Source: Mycolicibacterium malmesburyense (lineage in GTDB: Bacteria; Actinomycetota; Actinomycetes; Mycobacteriales; Mycobacteriaceae). From it: DNA of 64,000 nt. The stretch spans positions 62,001 through 126,000 of the forward strand of contig NZ_CVTB01000269.1 in the NCBI RefSeq assembly GCF_001050015.1. Direction: 5' to 3'. Each line of letters begins with the position of its first letter. Positions within the stretch are counted from its first letter, which is position 1. This document shows positions 8,719 through 18,263 of this stretch, piece by piece. The notes beneath the pieces are model-generated. The model was not told where the DNA came from. It worked only from the letters and a program-made list of their open reading frames with translations, and did no database searches. The translations under genes were made by a program, and so were the position numbers.

Positions 8719-9653
8719 GGGCCGGCCTCCAGCTTCGCGCGGCGCTCGGCCGACAGGTCGGCCAGCCACTGCGGCTGCATCATGTGCCAGTCGGCCGGGT
8801 GTGCGGCGATGTTGCGGGCGAACCGGTCGGCCAGCGCCTGGGTGATGGCGGTGACGTCGCCCGACGACGTGTCGATCTCGGGAAAGACCCGCATGCCCCA
8901 CCCATCACCTTCGAACCAGCAGTGCACCGGGAACAGCGCCGCCCCGGTCTCGATCGCGAGTTTGGCCGACCCCGCGGGCATGCGCGTGGGTTCGCCGAAG
9001 AAATCGACCTCGACCCCGTTGCGGCTCAGGTCGCGTTCGGCCATCAGGCACACCGGCCGGTTGTCGCGTAACCGCTCGGCGAGCACCTCGAACGGAGGCC
9101 GGTCGCCGCCGGTCAGCGGGACGACTTCGAAGCCCAGCCCCTCCCGGTAGGCGACGAAGCGGTCGTAGAGCGACTCGGGCTTGAGGCGTTCGGCAACCGT
9201 GGTGAACGTGCCGTAGTTCTGCACCAGCCAGACTCCGGCCATGTCCCAGTTGCCGCTGTGCGGCAGCGACAACACCGCACCGCGGCCGGCGTCCAGCGCG
9301 GCCCACAGGAGGTCGACGTCGTCGACGACCAACTCGCGGCCGAGCGCCTCGTGATCCATCGTCGGCAACCGGAAGGCCTCCCGCCAATATCGGGCGTAGG
9401 AGGCCAGCGAAGCACGAATCAGCCCGTCCGGCACCTGCTCGGGCGGCACGCCGACGACGCGCGCGAGGTTCTTGCGCAGCTGTTCAGGGCCGCCGCCGCG
9501 CGCGGCGAGATGGGCGCCGGCGTCAAAGGTGTTGCGGGCGAAGAACTCCGGCATCGCGCGCACCACACGCCAACCGGCCGCATACCCCCAGTCCGCCAGC
9601 CGGCCACCCAACGGGTTGGCACTGGCCGTCGGTCCCGAGGGAGTGGTCGTCAC
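8715..9653 (-). CDS. patA: Phosphatidylinositol mannoside acyltransferase PatA
   Basis: The 312-residue LpxL/HtrB-like acyltransferase palmitoylates the 2-linked mannose of PIM1/PIM2. The catalytic HX4D motif is visible as HSGNWD (from about residue 120), followed by the AERDLSRNGVEVDFFGEPTRMP segment. The GTG start at 9653 overlaps the pgsA1 stop by 4 bp and the stop overlaps pimA. It corresponds to Rv2611c. The longer frame to 10370 is a pgsA1 shadow. Confidence 0.94.
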   Translation of the reverse strand: MTTTPSGPTASANPLGGRLADWGYAAGWRVVRAMPEFFARNTFDAGAHLAARGGGPEQLRKNLARVVGVPPEQVPDGLIRASLASYARYWREAFRLPTMDHEALGRELVVDDVDLLWAALDAGRGAVLSLPHSGNWDMAGVWLVQNYGTFTTVAERLKPESLYDRFVAYREGLGFEVVPLTGGDRPPFEVLAERLRDNRPVCLMAERDLSRNGVEVDFFGEPTRMPAGSAKLAIETGAALFPVHCWFEGDGWGMRVFPEIDTSSGDVTAITQALADRFARNIAAHPADWHMMQPQWLADLSAERRAKLEAGP

Positions 9654-10327
9654 GGCTCGTTCGCCTCCGGTTTGTCCCCGTTCGAGTCGGCGGTGTCGGG
9701 TTTGGCGATCCGGTCCATCGCCCCCGGGGAGGTGCGCACGCTGTGCACCCGCTGCCCCAGCGTGACCAGGCTGGTCACCGCGAGCACCCACATCGCGATG
9801 TGCAGCAACCACACCACCCCGAACAGGCCGGACAGTCCCGCGCCGACCAGCACGATGATCAGCCGCTCCGGACGTTCGATCAGCCCACCCTCGGCGGAGA
9901 GCCCGCTGGCTTCCGCGCGGGCCTTGATGTAGGAGATGACCTGCGAGGTCACCAGGCAGATCGCGGTCGCGACCACGAGCGAGGTGCTTCCCAGCCCGAA
10001 CGCCGCCCACCAGAGCAGCCCGCAGAAGATGGCGCCGTCGCTGATCCGGTCGCAGGTGGCGTCGAGCACCGCCCCGAAGCGGGTGCCGCCGCCGCGCTGG
10101 CGGGCCATCGCGCCGTCGAGCATGTCGGCGAGCACGAAGACCCACACCGCGACCGAACCCCACCACAGATGACCCATCGGGTACAGCGTCAACGCGCCCA
10201 GCACCGACCCGGCGGTGCCCAGGATCGTGATGCTGTCCGGGGTGAAGCCCGCACGCAGCGCGCCCTTGGCGATCGGCGTGCTGATCTTCTCGTACGCCGC
10301 CCGTGTCATCAGGTAGAAGTTGCTCAC
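9650..10327 (-). CDS. pgsA1: Phosphatidylinositol phosphate synthase PgsA1
   Basis: The 225-residue membrane CDP-alcohol phosphotransferase joins CDP-diacylglycerol and inositol 1-phosphate. The full catalytic signature is present: DMLDGAMAR, then GTRFG and LDATCDRISD, matching D-X2-DG-X2-AR-X8-G-X3-D-X3-D. About six hydrophobic segments follow the expected topology. I start it at GTG 10327 ([14 protein letters not shown]), which overlaps the HIT gene stop and aligns with the M. tuberculosis N-terminus; ATG 10342 is an alternative. Confidence 0.95.
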   Translation of the reverse strand: MSNFYLMTRAAYEKISTPIAKGALRAGFTPDSITILGTAGSVLGALTLYPMGHLWWGSVAVWVFVLADMLDGAMARQRGGGTRFGAVLDATCDRISDGAIFCGLLWWAAFGLGSTSLVVATAICLVTSQVISYIKARAEASGLSAEGGLIERPERLIIVLVGAGLSGLFGVVWLLHIAMWVLAVTSLVTLGQRVHSVRTSPGAMDRIAKPDTADSNGDKPEANEP

Positions 10328-10914
10328 TGCTGTCTGGCCCATTCGTTGGCCAGCAGCTCACGGGTCTCACGCAGCAACTGCGGCACCGCTTTCGAACCGC
10401 CGATGATCGTGATGAAGTTCGCGTCGCCGCTCCACCGCGGCACCACGTGCATGTGCAGGTGGTCGGCCAGCGAGCCGCCCGCCGACTGGCCGAGGTTGAG
10501 TCCGACGTTGAACCCGTGCGGGCGCGAGACCGACTTGATCACCCGAATCAGCTTCTGCGTGAACGTGATCAGCTCGAGGCTCTCGTCGGGAGTGAGGTCC
10601 TCCAGTTCGGACACCCGGCGATACGGCACCACCATCGAGTGGCCCGGGTTGTACGGGTACAGGTTGAGCACGATGTAGACCGAGTCGCCGCGCGCGACGA
10701 CCAGACCCTCTTCGTCGGGCATCCTCGGGATGTCGGTGAAGGGTTGCCGCGACTTGCCCGACCCCGCCGAGCCGCCCTTCATCGGAGCCTCGGCGATGTA
10801 GCTCATGCGGTGCGGGGTCCACAGCCGCTGCAGATGGTCGGGATCCCCGGCACCCCTGTCGATCATGGTGTGCTCGTTGTCGATGCCGCGGTCGGCCCCT
10901 TCGTCGGCGCTCAC
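10324..10914 (-). CDS. HIT-family Ap4A phosphorylase
   Basis: The 196-residue protein has the HIT triad in [14 protein letters not shown] and [12 protein letters not shown], and ends [10 protein letters not shown], like Rv2613c, which has been reported as a diadenosine tetraphosphate phosphorylase. Placing it after thrS makes sense because aminoacyl-tRNA synthetases are a source of Ap4A. The GTG start (10914) overlaps the thrS stop; the ATG 16 codons in is less likely because the M. tuberculosis protein includes this acidic N-terminus. Confidence 0.9.
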   Translation of the reverse strand: MSADEGADRGIDNEHTMIDRGAGDPDHLQRLWTPHRMSYIAEAPMKGGSAGSGKSRQPFTDIPRMPDEEGLVVARGDSVYIVLNLYPYNPGHSMVVPYRRVSELEDLTPDESLELITFTQKLIRVIKSVSRPHGFNVGLNLGQSAGGSLADHLHMHVVPRWSGDANFITIIGGSKAVPQLLRETRELLANEWARQQ

Positions 10915-12977
10915 TTGGCTGTGTCCACCTCGAGCAGTTCGGCTGTCGGAGCGGCGTTCTGCCGGCTCGCGATCCATTCGGCGATCGCCGCGACGGCCTT
11001 GTCGCGCGGTACCCCGTTGATCTGGGTGCGGTCGCCGAAGCGGAAGCTGACCGCGTCGGCCTCGACATCGCGGTCGCCCGCCACCAACATGAACGGCACC
11101 TTCTGGTTGGTGTGGTTGACGATCTTCTTCGCCATCCGGTCGTCGCTGGCGTCGACCTCGGCGCGGACACCCTTCATCTTCAGTTGCGTCGCAAGGCCGT
11201 TCAGGTACGGGACGTGGTCGTCGGCGACGGGGATGCCGACCACCTGCACCGGCGCCAGCCAGGCCGGAAACGCGCCGGCGTAGTGCTCGGTGAGGATGCC
11301 GAAGAACCGCTCGATCGACCCGAAGAGCGCTCGGTGGATCATCACCGGCCGCTGCCGTGTTCCGTCCGCTGCGGTGTACTCCAGCTCGAAGCGCTCCGGG
11401 AAGTTGAAGTCCAGCTGGATGGTCGACATCTGCCAGCTGCGGCCGAGTGCGTCTTTGACCTGCACCGAGATCTTCGGCCCGTAGAAGGCCGCGCCGCCGG
11501 GATCGGGCACGAGGTCGAGCCCCGAAGCCGCGCCCACCTCGGCGAGCACATCGGTGGCCTCTTCCCACAGTTCGTCGGAACCAACGAACTTGTCAGGGTC
11601 CTTGGTCGACAGCTCGAGATAGAAGTCGGTCAGGCCGTAGTCGGCGAGCAGGTCGAGGATGAACCGCAGCAGCGAGGTCAGCTCGTCGCGCATCTGCTCG
11701 CGAGTGCAATAGATGTGCGAATCGTCCATCGTCAGCCCGCGCACCCGGGTCAGACCGTGCACGACGCCGGACAGCTCGTAGCGGTACACGGTGCCGAACT
11801 CGAAGAGCCGCAACGGAAGTTCGCGATACGAACGCCCGCGTGACCGGAAGATCAGGCAGTGCATGGGGCAGTTCATCGGCTTGAGGTAGTAGTCCTGCCC
11901 CGGTTTGCGCACCGCGCCGTCGGGATCGAGCTCGGCGTCGAGGTGCATCGGCGGGAACATGCCGTCGGCGTACCAGTCCAGGTGTCCGGAGATCTTGAAC
12001 AGCTCGGCCTTGGTGATGTGCGGCGTGTTGACGAACTGGTAGCCGGCCTCGATGTGCTTGCGCCGCGAGTAGTCCTCGAGCTCGCGGCGGATGATCCCGC
12101 CCTTGGGATGGAAAACCGCTAGGCCCGAACCGATTTCGTCGGGGAAGCTGAACAGGTCGAGCTCGGCGCCGAGCTTGCGGTGGTCGCGGCGCTGCGCCTC
12201 TTCGATGAACTCGAGGTGCTTGTCGAGCGCTTCCTGCGATTCCCACGCGGTGCCGTAGATGCGTTGCAGGCTGGCGTTGTCCTGGTTGCCGCGCCAGTAG
12301 GCGGCCGAACTGCGGGTCAGCTTGAACGCCGGGATGTATTTCGTCGTCGGGATGTGCGGACCCCGGCACAGATCGCCCCACTCCCGCTCGCGGGTACGGG
12401 GATTGAGGTTGTCGTAGGCGGTCAGCTCGTCATCAGAGCCAGGGGGGCCGACCTCCATCACCTCGGGGTCGCCGGACTTGTCGTCGACCAGCTCGAGCTT
12501 GTAGGGCTCGTTCGCAAGCTCTTCGCGCGCTTCGTCTTTGGACTCGTAGACACGCCGGGAGAACAGCTGGCCCTCCTTGACGATCTGGCGCATGCGCTTC
12601 TCCAGCGCGGCGAGATCGTCGGGAGTGAAGGCACGCTCGACGTCGAAGTCGTAATAGAACCCGTCGGTGATCGGCGGACCGATGCCGAGCTTGGCCTCGG
12701 GGAAGAGGTCCTGGACCGCCTGCGCCAGCACGTGTGCGGCGGAGTGGCGGAGGACGCTGCGACCGTCGTCGGTGTCGGCGGCAACCGGCGTCACCTCGAC
12801 GTCGGTGTCGGGCGCCCACGACAGATCGCGGAGCCGGCCGTCGGCGTCACGGACGACGACGATCGCATCGGGTGCGCCCCGGCCCGGTAAGCCCGCCTCA
12901 CGCACCGCCTCCCCCGCGGTGGTCCCGGCAGCGACCCGGATAGGGGCTGCGTGGGTGCGGTTGTTCGCGGCGCTCAT
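10911..12977 (-). CDS. thrS: Threonyl-tRNA synthetase
   Basis: The 688-residue class II synthetase has a TGS domain (about residues 1-75), the editing/SAD domain with the [11 protein letters not shown] histidine motif, the catalytic core (zinc-site cysteine in MNCPMHC, motif 2 region, [13 protein letters not shown]) and an anticodon-binding domain near the C-terminus ([11 protein letters not shown]). It is first in a run of seven genes with four-base overlaps. The leader holds a Shine-Dalgarno GGAG 8 bases before the ATG and a 6-bp GTCGCG hairpin at 13006-13021; I see no T-box. Confidence 0.96.
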   Translation of the reverse strand: MSAANNRTHAAPIRVAAGTTAGEAVREAGLPGRGAPDAIVVVRDADGRLRDLSWAPDTDVEVTPVAADTDDGRSVLRHSAAHVLAQAVQDLFPEAKLGIGPPITDGFYYDFDVERAFTPDDLAALEKRMRQIVKEGQLFSRRVYESKDEAREELANEPYKLELVDDKSGDPEVMEVGPPGSDDELTAYDNLNPRTREREWGDLCRGPHIPTTKYIPAFKLTRSSAAYWRGNQDNASLQRIYGTAWESQEALDKHLEFIEEAQRRDHRKLGAELDLFSFPDEIGSGLAVFHPKGGIIRRELEDYSRRKHIEAGYQFVNTPHITKAELFKISGHLDWYADGMFPPMHLDAELDPDGAVRKPGQDYYLKPMNCPMHCLIFRSRGRSYRELPLRLFEFGTVYRYELSGVVHGLTRVRGLTMDDSHIYCTREQMRDELTSLLRFILDLLADYGLTDFYLELSTKDPDKFVGSDELWEEATDVLAEVGAASGLDLVPDPGGAAFYGPKISVQVKDALGRSWQMSTIQLDFNFPERFELEYTAADGTRQRPVMIHRALFGSIERFFGILTEHYAGAFPAWLAPVQVVGIPVADDHVPYLNGLATQLKMKGVRAEVDASDDRMAKKIVNHTNQKVPFMLVAGDRDVEADAVSFRFGDRTQINGVPRDKAVAAIAEWIASRQNAAPTAELLEVDTAK

Positions 12978-13054
12978 CGGTGCTTCTCCAGTTTCATCGT
13001 CAACAGTCGCGAGGACGCGACCATGCTATCGGTGCCCGTCAGCGAGCCGCGCCG

Positions 13055-13474
13055 TCAGGACCCGATGCCGAGTGGGCTCTCGAGCAGCTTGTGCTCCAGC
13101 CCGACGAGGTTGCCGAAGAAGCTGACGGCGCCCAGCAGCCACAGCGTCGCGAACACGACCAGCGCGGTGAACACCCCCCCGAGGATCTGTATCGCGGCGT
13201 GCTGGCGGTGGAACCAGGCCATCACCTTGTCGTAGCGCTCCTTGGCATACACCAGCAGCCGTTGCGCCCACGCGAACTCCGTGGCCAGGATGCCCAGCCC
13301 GATGAAGACGATGGCCCAGCCCGGGCCCGGGTAGGGAATGGCGAGGATGCCCAGGCCGAGGACCACGGCACCGACGACGCCGACCGCGATGCGGTAGGCG
13401 AAGTTGACGGTGCGGCGTTCCCGCACCCGCTCGCGCCACCGCCCGAGCCGCCGTTTGACCTCGGCGGCGTTCAC
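13055..13474 (-). CDS. PGPGW-motif membrane protein (TIGR02611 type)
   Basis: The 139-residue protein has a basic N-terminus (RRLGRWRERVRERRTVNF), two closely spaced transmembrane segments joined by IPYPGPGW, the hallmark of this family, then a helix and a third hydrophobic segment near residues 95-120. Its function is unknown. It overlaps the upstream thioesterase gene by 4 bp and ends 77 bp before thrS on the same strand. Confidence 0.85.
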   Translation of the reverse strand: MNAAEVKRRLGRWRERVRERRTVNFAYRIAVGVVGAVVLGLGILAIPYPGPGWAIVFIGLGILATEFAWAQRLLVYAKERYDKVMAWFHRQHAAIQILGGVFTALVVFATLWLLGAVSFFGNLVGLEHKLLESPLGIGS

Positions 13475-14088
13475 GGCTGGCCCGGTTTGAGCTTGACGAA
13501 CAATGCCTGCGCCTCGGCCAGCACGGCGTCGCCGTCGAGCAGTCGTCCGGAGACGAAGATCTTGCGGCCCTCGATGCGGTCGATGCCCGCCTCGACCTGG
13601 AACTCCCTCTCGACCAGCGCGATCTTGCGGTAGTCGATGTGCAGGAACGCGGTGCGCTGCGCCCGGCTGCCGCTGAGCCGGAACGCGGTGAAGCCCAGTA
13701 GGGCGTCGAACAGTTGGGCTACGCTGCCGCCGTGTGCCGCGCCGTTGCGCCCGAGATGGAAGCGGCGGAACTCGGCGGTGCCTTCGATGCGCTGATCATC
13801 GGTGATGTGCACGTCGAGCGGGATCGACAAGATGTTGCCGCGGTTGGGCAGATCCATCCGGCGGCCGGACGGCGAGGACCACTCGTCGGCGTAATACGGG
13901 GCGAGCAGCTGCGACACCTTCTCGATCTGGTTGGCGGCTTCGCTGATCACGTCGTCGGGGGCGTCGGCGGCACGGGCGTGGTCTTGCAACGTGCGCACGG
14001 CGTCGATGAAGCGTCCGTAGTCGGGTCCGCCGCGATCGGTCTCGATTGGCGGGTTGAAGCCACCACCGGGAGGCTGCTCGGAGCTCAC
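13471..14088 (-). CDS. PaaI-type hotdog thioesterase
   Basis: The 205-residue protein has an extended helical N-terminus and a hotdog domain with GRNGAAHGGSVAQLFDALLG (active-site region) and AFLHIDYRKIALVEREFQVEAG. It probably hydrolyses an acyl-CoA. It starts with GTG at 14088 and overlaps the PGPGW membrane-protein gene by 4 bp, while the aldo/keto reductase ends 21 bp upstream on the same strand. The substrate is unknown. Confidence 0.82.
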   Translation of the reverse strand: MSSEQPPGGGFNPPIETDRGGPDYGRFIDAVRTLQDHARAADAPDDVISEAANQIEKVSQLLAPYYADEWSSPSGRRMDLPNRGNILSIPLDVHITDDQRIEGTAEFRRFHLGRNGAAHGGSVAQLFDALLGFTAFRLSGSRAQRTAFLHIDYRKIALVEREFQVEAGIDRIEGRKIFVSGRLLDGDAVLAEAQALFVKLKPGQP

Positions 14089-14109
14089 CCGTCCACCGTA
14101 TTGCCTCGG

Positions 14110-14976
14110 TCAGTCGTCGGCGGCTCCGGCTTTGCTCAACGTCTCGAACTCGTCGTCGGTCAACTCGATTTCGGCGGCGGCCACGTTCTCCTCCAGGTGG
14201 GCCACCTTCGAGGTGCCCGGAATGGGCAGCATCACCGGCGAGCGCTTGAGCAGCCAGGCCAGGGCCAGTTGCGAGGGTGTGGCGTGGTGGTCGGCGGCGA
14301 TGCGCTGCAGCGGCCCGTCGGGCGCTGCCAGCGGCCCGGCAGCGAGCGGGAACCACGGAATGAAGCCGATGTTCTGAGTTTCGCAGGCATCGAGGACCGG
14401 CTCGGCGGAGCGGACGCTGACGTTGTACATGTTCTGCACCGTCACGATCGGGGCCACCTGCTGCGCGGCCTCGAGTTGTTCGGCGGTGACCTCGGACAGG
14501 CCGATGTGCCGGATCTTGCCTTCCTGCTGCAACTTGAGTAGCTCACCGACCTGGTCCTCGGCGGGGAACTTGGTGTCGACGCGGTGCAGCTGGAACAGGT
14601 CGATGGTGTCGACGCCCAGGCGGCGCAGGCTCATCTCGCACTCCTGGCGCAGATACTCGGGATAGCCCAGCACCGGCCACACGTCGGGTCCCGTGCGCAG
14701 CAGCCCGGCTTTGGTCGCGACGACGACGCCGTCGTAGGGGTGCAGTGCCTCGCGGATCAATTCCTCGGAGACATAGGGACCGTAGGAGTTGGCGGTGTCG
14801 ATGAAGTTGACCCCGAGGTCGACGGCCCGACGCAGCACGCGAAGACATTCGTCGCGGTCCTGCGGCGGACCCCAGACACCCTTGCCGGTCAACCGCATCG
14901 CGCCGAAGCCGAGGCGGTTGACCGTCAGGTCGCCGATTTCGAATGTGCCGGATGCCTGTGCGACGGGGGTGGTCAT
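14110..14976 (-). CDS. Aldo/keto reductase
   Basis: The 288-residue TIM-barrel oxidoreductase shows the AKR tetrad elements: [15 protein letters not shown] (Asp and Tyr), VVVATKAGL (Lys) and [10 protein letters not shown] (His), plus the NADPH-binding [15 protein letters not shown] near the C-terminus. It should reduce an aldehyde or ketone with NADPH. The physiological substrate is not evident. It is divergent from the DUF1990 gene with only 38 bp between starts. Confidence 0.92.
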   Translation of the reverse strand: MTTPVAQASGTFEIGDLTVNRLGFGAMRLTGKGVWGPPQDRDECLRVLRRAVDLGVNFIDTANSYGPYVSEELIREALHPYDGVVVATKAGLLRTGPDVWPVLGYPEYLRQECEMSLRRLGVDTIDLFQLHRVDTKFPAEDQVGELLKLQQEGKIRHIGLSEVTAEQLEAAQQVAPIVTVQNMYNVSVRSAEPVLDACETQNIGFIPWFPLAAGPLAAPDGPLQRIAADHHATPSQLALAWLLKRSPVMLPIPGTSKVAHLEENVAAAEIELTDDEFETLSKAGAADD

Positions 14977-15014
14977 GGCCTCGACCGTACGCCGACGATG
15001 GCAAGGTAGCGCGG

Positions 15015-15512
15015 GTGAAGCTCAGCGATCTTGCCGCGCTCCGGCTGACGTACCCCGAGGTCGGGGCCACCGCGGGCGAGCTGCCGCCCGGCTACCACCA
15101 CGTGCACAAGGCCGCGGTGATCGGTCATGGCCGCGATCGGTTCGAGGAAGCCGCGGCCGCAGGCATGCGATGGGGCATGCTGCGCGGCGCGGGCGTGCGG
15201 GTCGAGGCGACGGCGGAGGTCGCCGAAGTCGGGTCGGAGGTACTGGTGCACCTCGGTCCGATCGCGGCACCGTGCCGCGTCGTCTATGTCGTAGACGAGC
15301 CCGATGCGCGCGGATTCGCCTACGGCACCCTGCCCGGCCATGCGGAATCGGGCGAGGAGCGGTTCCTGGTCCGCTATGACCCGGCTTCGGATGAGGTATC
15401 GGCCGTGGTCACCGCGTTCTCCCGGCACGCGACCTGGTGGAGTCGCCTCGGCTCACCGGTGACGTCGGTGGTTCAGCGAGTGGTCACCGACCGGTATCTG
15501 CGCGCGTTGTAG
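15015..15512 (+). CDS. DUF1990 family protein
   Basis: The 165-residue protein matches DUF1990 by its ordered motifs [45 protein letters not shown] and the C-terminal [14 protein letters not shown]. Members are small soluble proteins of unknown function common in actinobacteria. The GTG at 15015 ([17 protein letters not shown]) gives the usual length; a longer frame overlaps the divergent reductase. Confidence 0.88.
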   Translation: MKLSDLAALRLTYPEVGATAGELPPGYHHVHKAAVIGHGRDRFEEAAAAGMRWGMLRGAGVRVEATAEVAEVGSEVLVHLGPIAAPCRVVYVVDEPDARGFAYGTLPGHAESGEERFLVRYDPASDEVSAVVTAFSRHATWWSRLGSPVTSVVQRVVTDRYLRAL

Positions 15513-15626
15513 CGCGGTCCGGGCGAAAATGCACTGATGACGGTTTGCGTCGCCGATAATTGCGGCCTGTCCGCAAGATCGATGCGGGCGGGCGCGTTTT
15601 CTGGATCGATTGAAGAAGGACCTCGA

Positions 15627-16322
15627 ATGGTGATGGCGAAGAAACCCGAAGAACGCGAGGATGCGCATCTGCGCATCGCGGAACTGGTGCGCGGGCTCTA
15701 CAGCCGCCAGGATGCGGACACGGTCATCGCGGAGCTGGCCGAACATGCTGCCGTGGAGATTCCGGGCGCGCGGTACGCCGGCATCACCGTTACCCGCAAG
15801 TCGAAGAGCGTAGAAACCCCTGCGGCGACCCATCTGTACCCCATGCTGTTGGACAAGATCCAACAGCGTCATCAGGAGGGCCCGTGCCTGACCGCGGCGT
15901 GGGACAAGAACGTCGTCTACGTCGCCGACCTGCGAACCGATGACCGGTTCCCGCTCTACCGGCGAGATGCTCTGGCGGAGACGCCGATTCGCTCCATCAT
16001 GGCCTTCCAATTGTTCATCGAGGGTGAGGCGATGGGCGCGCTCAACGTCTATTCGGAAGAACCCGACGCCTTCGGTGACGAGGCGAGGAAAATCGGCCTG
16101 GTGTTCGCCGCCCACTCGTCGGTGGCATGGAACGCCGCGCGCCGCGACGAACAGTTCCGGCAGGCCCTGGCCAGCCGAGACACCATCGGTCAGGCGAAGG
16201 GCATGATGATGGAACGCTACGGCGTCGACGCGGTGCAGGCCTTCGATCTACTGCGCAAACTGTCGCAGGACTCGAATGTACCGCTGTTGAAGGTCGCGAA
16301 GGAGATCGTGAACAAGTCGTGA
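15627..16322 (+). CDS. GAF-ANTAR regulator
   Basis: The 231-residue protein has a GAF sensory domain (about residues 15-160, with GPCLTAAWDKNVVYVADLRTD) and a C-terminal ANTAR RNA-binding domain (RDTIGQAKGMMMERYGVDAVQ onward). ANTAR proteins bind paired hairpins in nascent mRNA and prevent termination; the GAF domain would sense a ligand or redox state. AAGGA lies 6 bases before the ATG at 15627, so I reject the longer frame from 15537. No ANTAR dual hairpin was recognised nearby. Confidence 0.88.
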   Translation: MVMAKKPEEREDAHLRIAELVRGLYSRQDADTVIAELAEHAAVEIPGARYAGITVTRKSKSVETPAATHLYPMLLDKIQQRHQEGPCLTAAWDKNVVYVADLRTDDRFPLYRRDALAETPIRSIMAFQLFIEGEAMGALNVYSEEPDAFGDEARKIGLVFAAHSSVAWNAARRDEQFRQALASRDTIGQAKGMMMERYGVDAVQAFDLLRKLSQDSNVPLLKVAKEIVNKS

Positions 16323-16339
16323 CTCTTCCGAGGCGCGCT

Positions 16340-17206
16340 TCACCGCGGGACGATTCGGGGCACCTCAGGGTTCGTGGGTTCGACCCTGGGCCGTGGCACC
16401 TCGATGTTGTTCTCCTGCACGATCACCGGGTCCCCCACCTTGACGTTGTCGAAGTACCACTCCGCGTCTTGTGGGCTGAGGCTGATGCACCCGTGACTGA
16501 CGTTCTCGTGTCCGAGTGAGTTGATCGCCCACGGCGCCGAATGGACGAAGATGCCCCGCCTGGTGAGCCGGACGGCCCACTCCACGTCGAGTAAGTAGCC
16601 GTCGTCCGCGGTCACGGGAATACCGACGCTGCTCGAGTCCATCTTCACGTCACGTTCTTTGGCCAAGACCGGGAAAGTGCCAATCGGCGTCGGGTATTCG
16701 GGCCTGCCCATCGAGGCCGGGAAGACGCCGGGCTTGCCGAAGAAGGGGCGGTGGTGCGGCGAAGGGAGTTCGTGCGGTGGAACGCCGTCGATGGTGACAG
16801 TGAAGGTGTGGTCGGCGATGTTGGCCACGCCGACCACCGCGGGTCCGGTCGCGATGTTCGTCTTGATGCCGCCAACCGACAGCGCGATTGTGCTGTGCGC
16901 CGGCCAGAATTGGTCGGGAGCCCACTGGACGGTCTTGGCGTCGAGCCATTCGAACCGGCCCGTCATCGCGGGATCAGAGGTGATCTCGAGCGATCGCTCG
17001 GCGAGCGCTCGGTCGACAACGGAGTCTTTGAACGTCACCACCACGGGGTGCGCAATACCGACGACCTGACCCTCGACGGGCATTATGGAGGCGATGGCGT
17101 CTCTCACCGTCCGCTTGACGGCAGCTGAGCCTTCTCCGGCCGGTCCGGCCACCACGCTGGTAGCGATGACGACGGCGGCAAGAACACACCGAAGTACAGC
17201 ACGCAA
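16340..17206 (-). CDS. Secreted L,D-transpeptidase (YkuD) with Ig-like domain
   Basis: The 288-residue protein starts at a TTG with a strong GGGAGG 8 bases upstream. It has a cleavable signal peptide (LRAVLRCVLAAVVIATSVVAGPAGEGSAA), an Ig-like domain (about 45-135) and a YkuD domain with IFVHSAPWAINSLGHENVSHGCISLS. Cys in SHGC is the nucleophile that makes 3-3 peptidoglycan cross-links. The usual Asn after SHGC-h is Ser here. No lipobox cysteine is present. It converges on the ANTAR gene. Confidence 0.92.
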   Translation of the reverse strand: MRAVLRCVLAAVVIATSVVAGPAGEGSAAVKRTVRDAIASIMPVEGQVVGIAHPVVVTFKDSVVDRALAERSLEITSDPAMTGRFEWLDAKTVQWAPDQFWPAHSTIALSVGGIKTNIATGPAVVGVANIADHTFTVTIDGVPPHELPSPHHRPFFGKPGVFPASMGRPEYPTPIGTFPVLAKERDVKMDSSSVGIPVTADDGYLLDVEWAVRLTRRGIFVHSAPWAINSLGHENVSHGCISLSPQDAEWYFDNVKVGDPVIVQENNIEVPRPRVEPTNPEVPRIVPR

Positions 17207-17357
17207 TCTTGGTGCCTCCCTTGAAATTACAACGATGTCAATAATGGTAGGACAGCTCTCGCTCTTTGAGGCAAAGAGCGCGTAGGCAATTCGGTTAAGT
17301 CTCCGTCACGGTTAGGCCACGACGTATAGTCGTCGGAATTCGTTGCCGGCCAATGAA

Positions 17358-17396
17358 TTTGGCCCGGCGACGAGTGCCACTCGCCGCCGGGCCAAA
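17358..17396 (-). terminator. Strong hairpin downstream of the proline-rich protein gene
   Basis: Two 18-base arms, TTTGGCCCGGCGACGAGT and ACTCGCCGCCGGGCCAAA, pair with one mismatch around a 3-base loop. It begins 26 bp after the stop of the minus-strand gene at 17423, so it is a likely intrinsic terminator without a T tract. Confidence 0.6.
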
Positions 17397-17422
17397 CCGG
17401 AGGGACTATCCTCGGTGGGCCG

Positions 17423-17917
17423 TCAGGTCACGGGTCCTGGCGGAGTGGGCTGACCCGGCACGGGCGCTCCGGGCGCCGGCGGACGAGACGGGTCTCCCTT
17501 GCCCTTACCGGCCAGCCCGCCCATCTCGGTGAGCGGAGCGCCGACCACTGCCGGCGCGCCACCGACGATCGGCGCACCGGCGACCGGCGGCACCAGAGGC
17601 GGCGGCACCACGGGCGGCACCAGCGGTGGCGGCACGAGCGGCGGCACCAGAGGCGGCGGAACGACGGGCGGCGGCACCAGCGGCGGCGCGATGGGCGGCG
17701 GGCCGGGAAGCGCCATCGGCACCCCGGCCATGTCGGTCAGCGGAGCACAGACGGGAGCCCCCGGCGCCCCGGCGGGCGCCTGCCCCGTTGCCGATTCGAC
17801 ACACTCGTATCCCCCGGCCAGGGCGGTCGGACTCAGTGCGATCGCCACCCCAATGGCCGCACCTATCAATCCAGCCCCCACAGCTGCCACGATGTTGACT
17901 CCTCTAAAGGTCGTCAT
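17423..17917 (-). CDS. Secreted proline-rich repeat protein
   Basis: The 164-residue protein has a hydrophobic N-terminus (VNIVAAVGAGLIGAAIGVAIAL) that looks like a signal peptide, two cysteines just after it, and a central low-complexity block of PPLVPP/PPVVPP units (about residues 75-115), then a Gly/Pro/Ala tail. Such PV-rich segments are found in mycobacterial exported proteins and may span or bind the wall. I chose ATG 17917 because GGAGGG lies 10 bases before it; GTG 17935 is possible. No family was recognised. Confidence 0.65.
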   Translation of the reverse strand: MTTFRGVNIVAAVGAGLIGAAIGVAIALSPTALAGGYECVESATGQAPAGAPGAPVCAPLTDMAGVPMALPGPPPIAPPLVPPPVVPPPLVPPLVPPPLVPPVVPPPLVPPVAGAPIVGGAPAVVGAPLTEMGGLAGKGKGDPSRPPAPGAPVPGQPTPPGPVT

Positions 17918-18263
17918 CGACGTTGATCCCTCCACTCACATACTTTCGTTCAACCGAGGCAGCAGAGCTTGCATGCCGTACCGAGGTCGCGTCCATACGA
18001 CCGCGTTAATATCAGCAGGCAGTTGCCCGCGACACGCCACGCCGCACCGCGCCGTTTCCAAATGGTGATCGGTTCGGCATGGTAGAGACGCCTCGGACAT
18101 CGGTCGCGGCTTCGATCCCTCCCCCACCTGCGACTCTGACGGCATCGCCGTCGCCGCGTAGATAACGATCGCAAGTTGCATTCAAAAGACCCTCAGGGGT
18201 TTCGGCCCTGTTGACGCCGGGCATCACTGTCGCGACAGGGCAAGACAAGTCAGAGGTTGGTAT
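17918..18263. other. Intergenic region between divergent genes, no gene seen
   Basis: About 346 bp between the minus-strand proline-rich gene and the plus-strand holin-like gene. Short reading frames here (for example 18012-18248 on the minus strand) have poor codon use and no Shine-Dalgarno sequence. It holds the SigF-type promoter listed separately and an inverted repeat GCCCTGT (18205-18211) / ACAGGGC (18235-18241) around its -10 box. Confidence 0.6.
18199..18224 (+). promoter_or_regulatory. SigF-type promoter candidate
   Basis: GTTT at 18199 and GGGCAT at 18219 are separated by 16 bases, close to the mycobacterial SigF consensus GTTT-N15-17-GGGTAT with one mismatch. It ends 39 bp before the start of the holin-like gene. 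General-stress control of this gene pair would follow if it is real. Confidence 0.45.

Noticed and set aside
12978..13054. T-box or attenuator upstream of thrS
   Set aside because: The leader has only a 6-bp hairpin; no T-box sequence or specifier structure is seen.
18012..18248. 78-residue minus-strand ORF in the intergenic region
   Set aside because: No Shine-Dalgarno sequence, poor codon use, and it lies across the promoter of the next gene.
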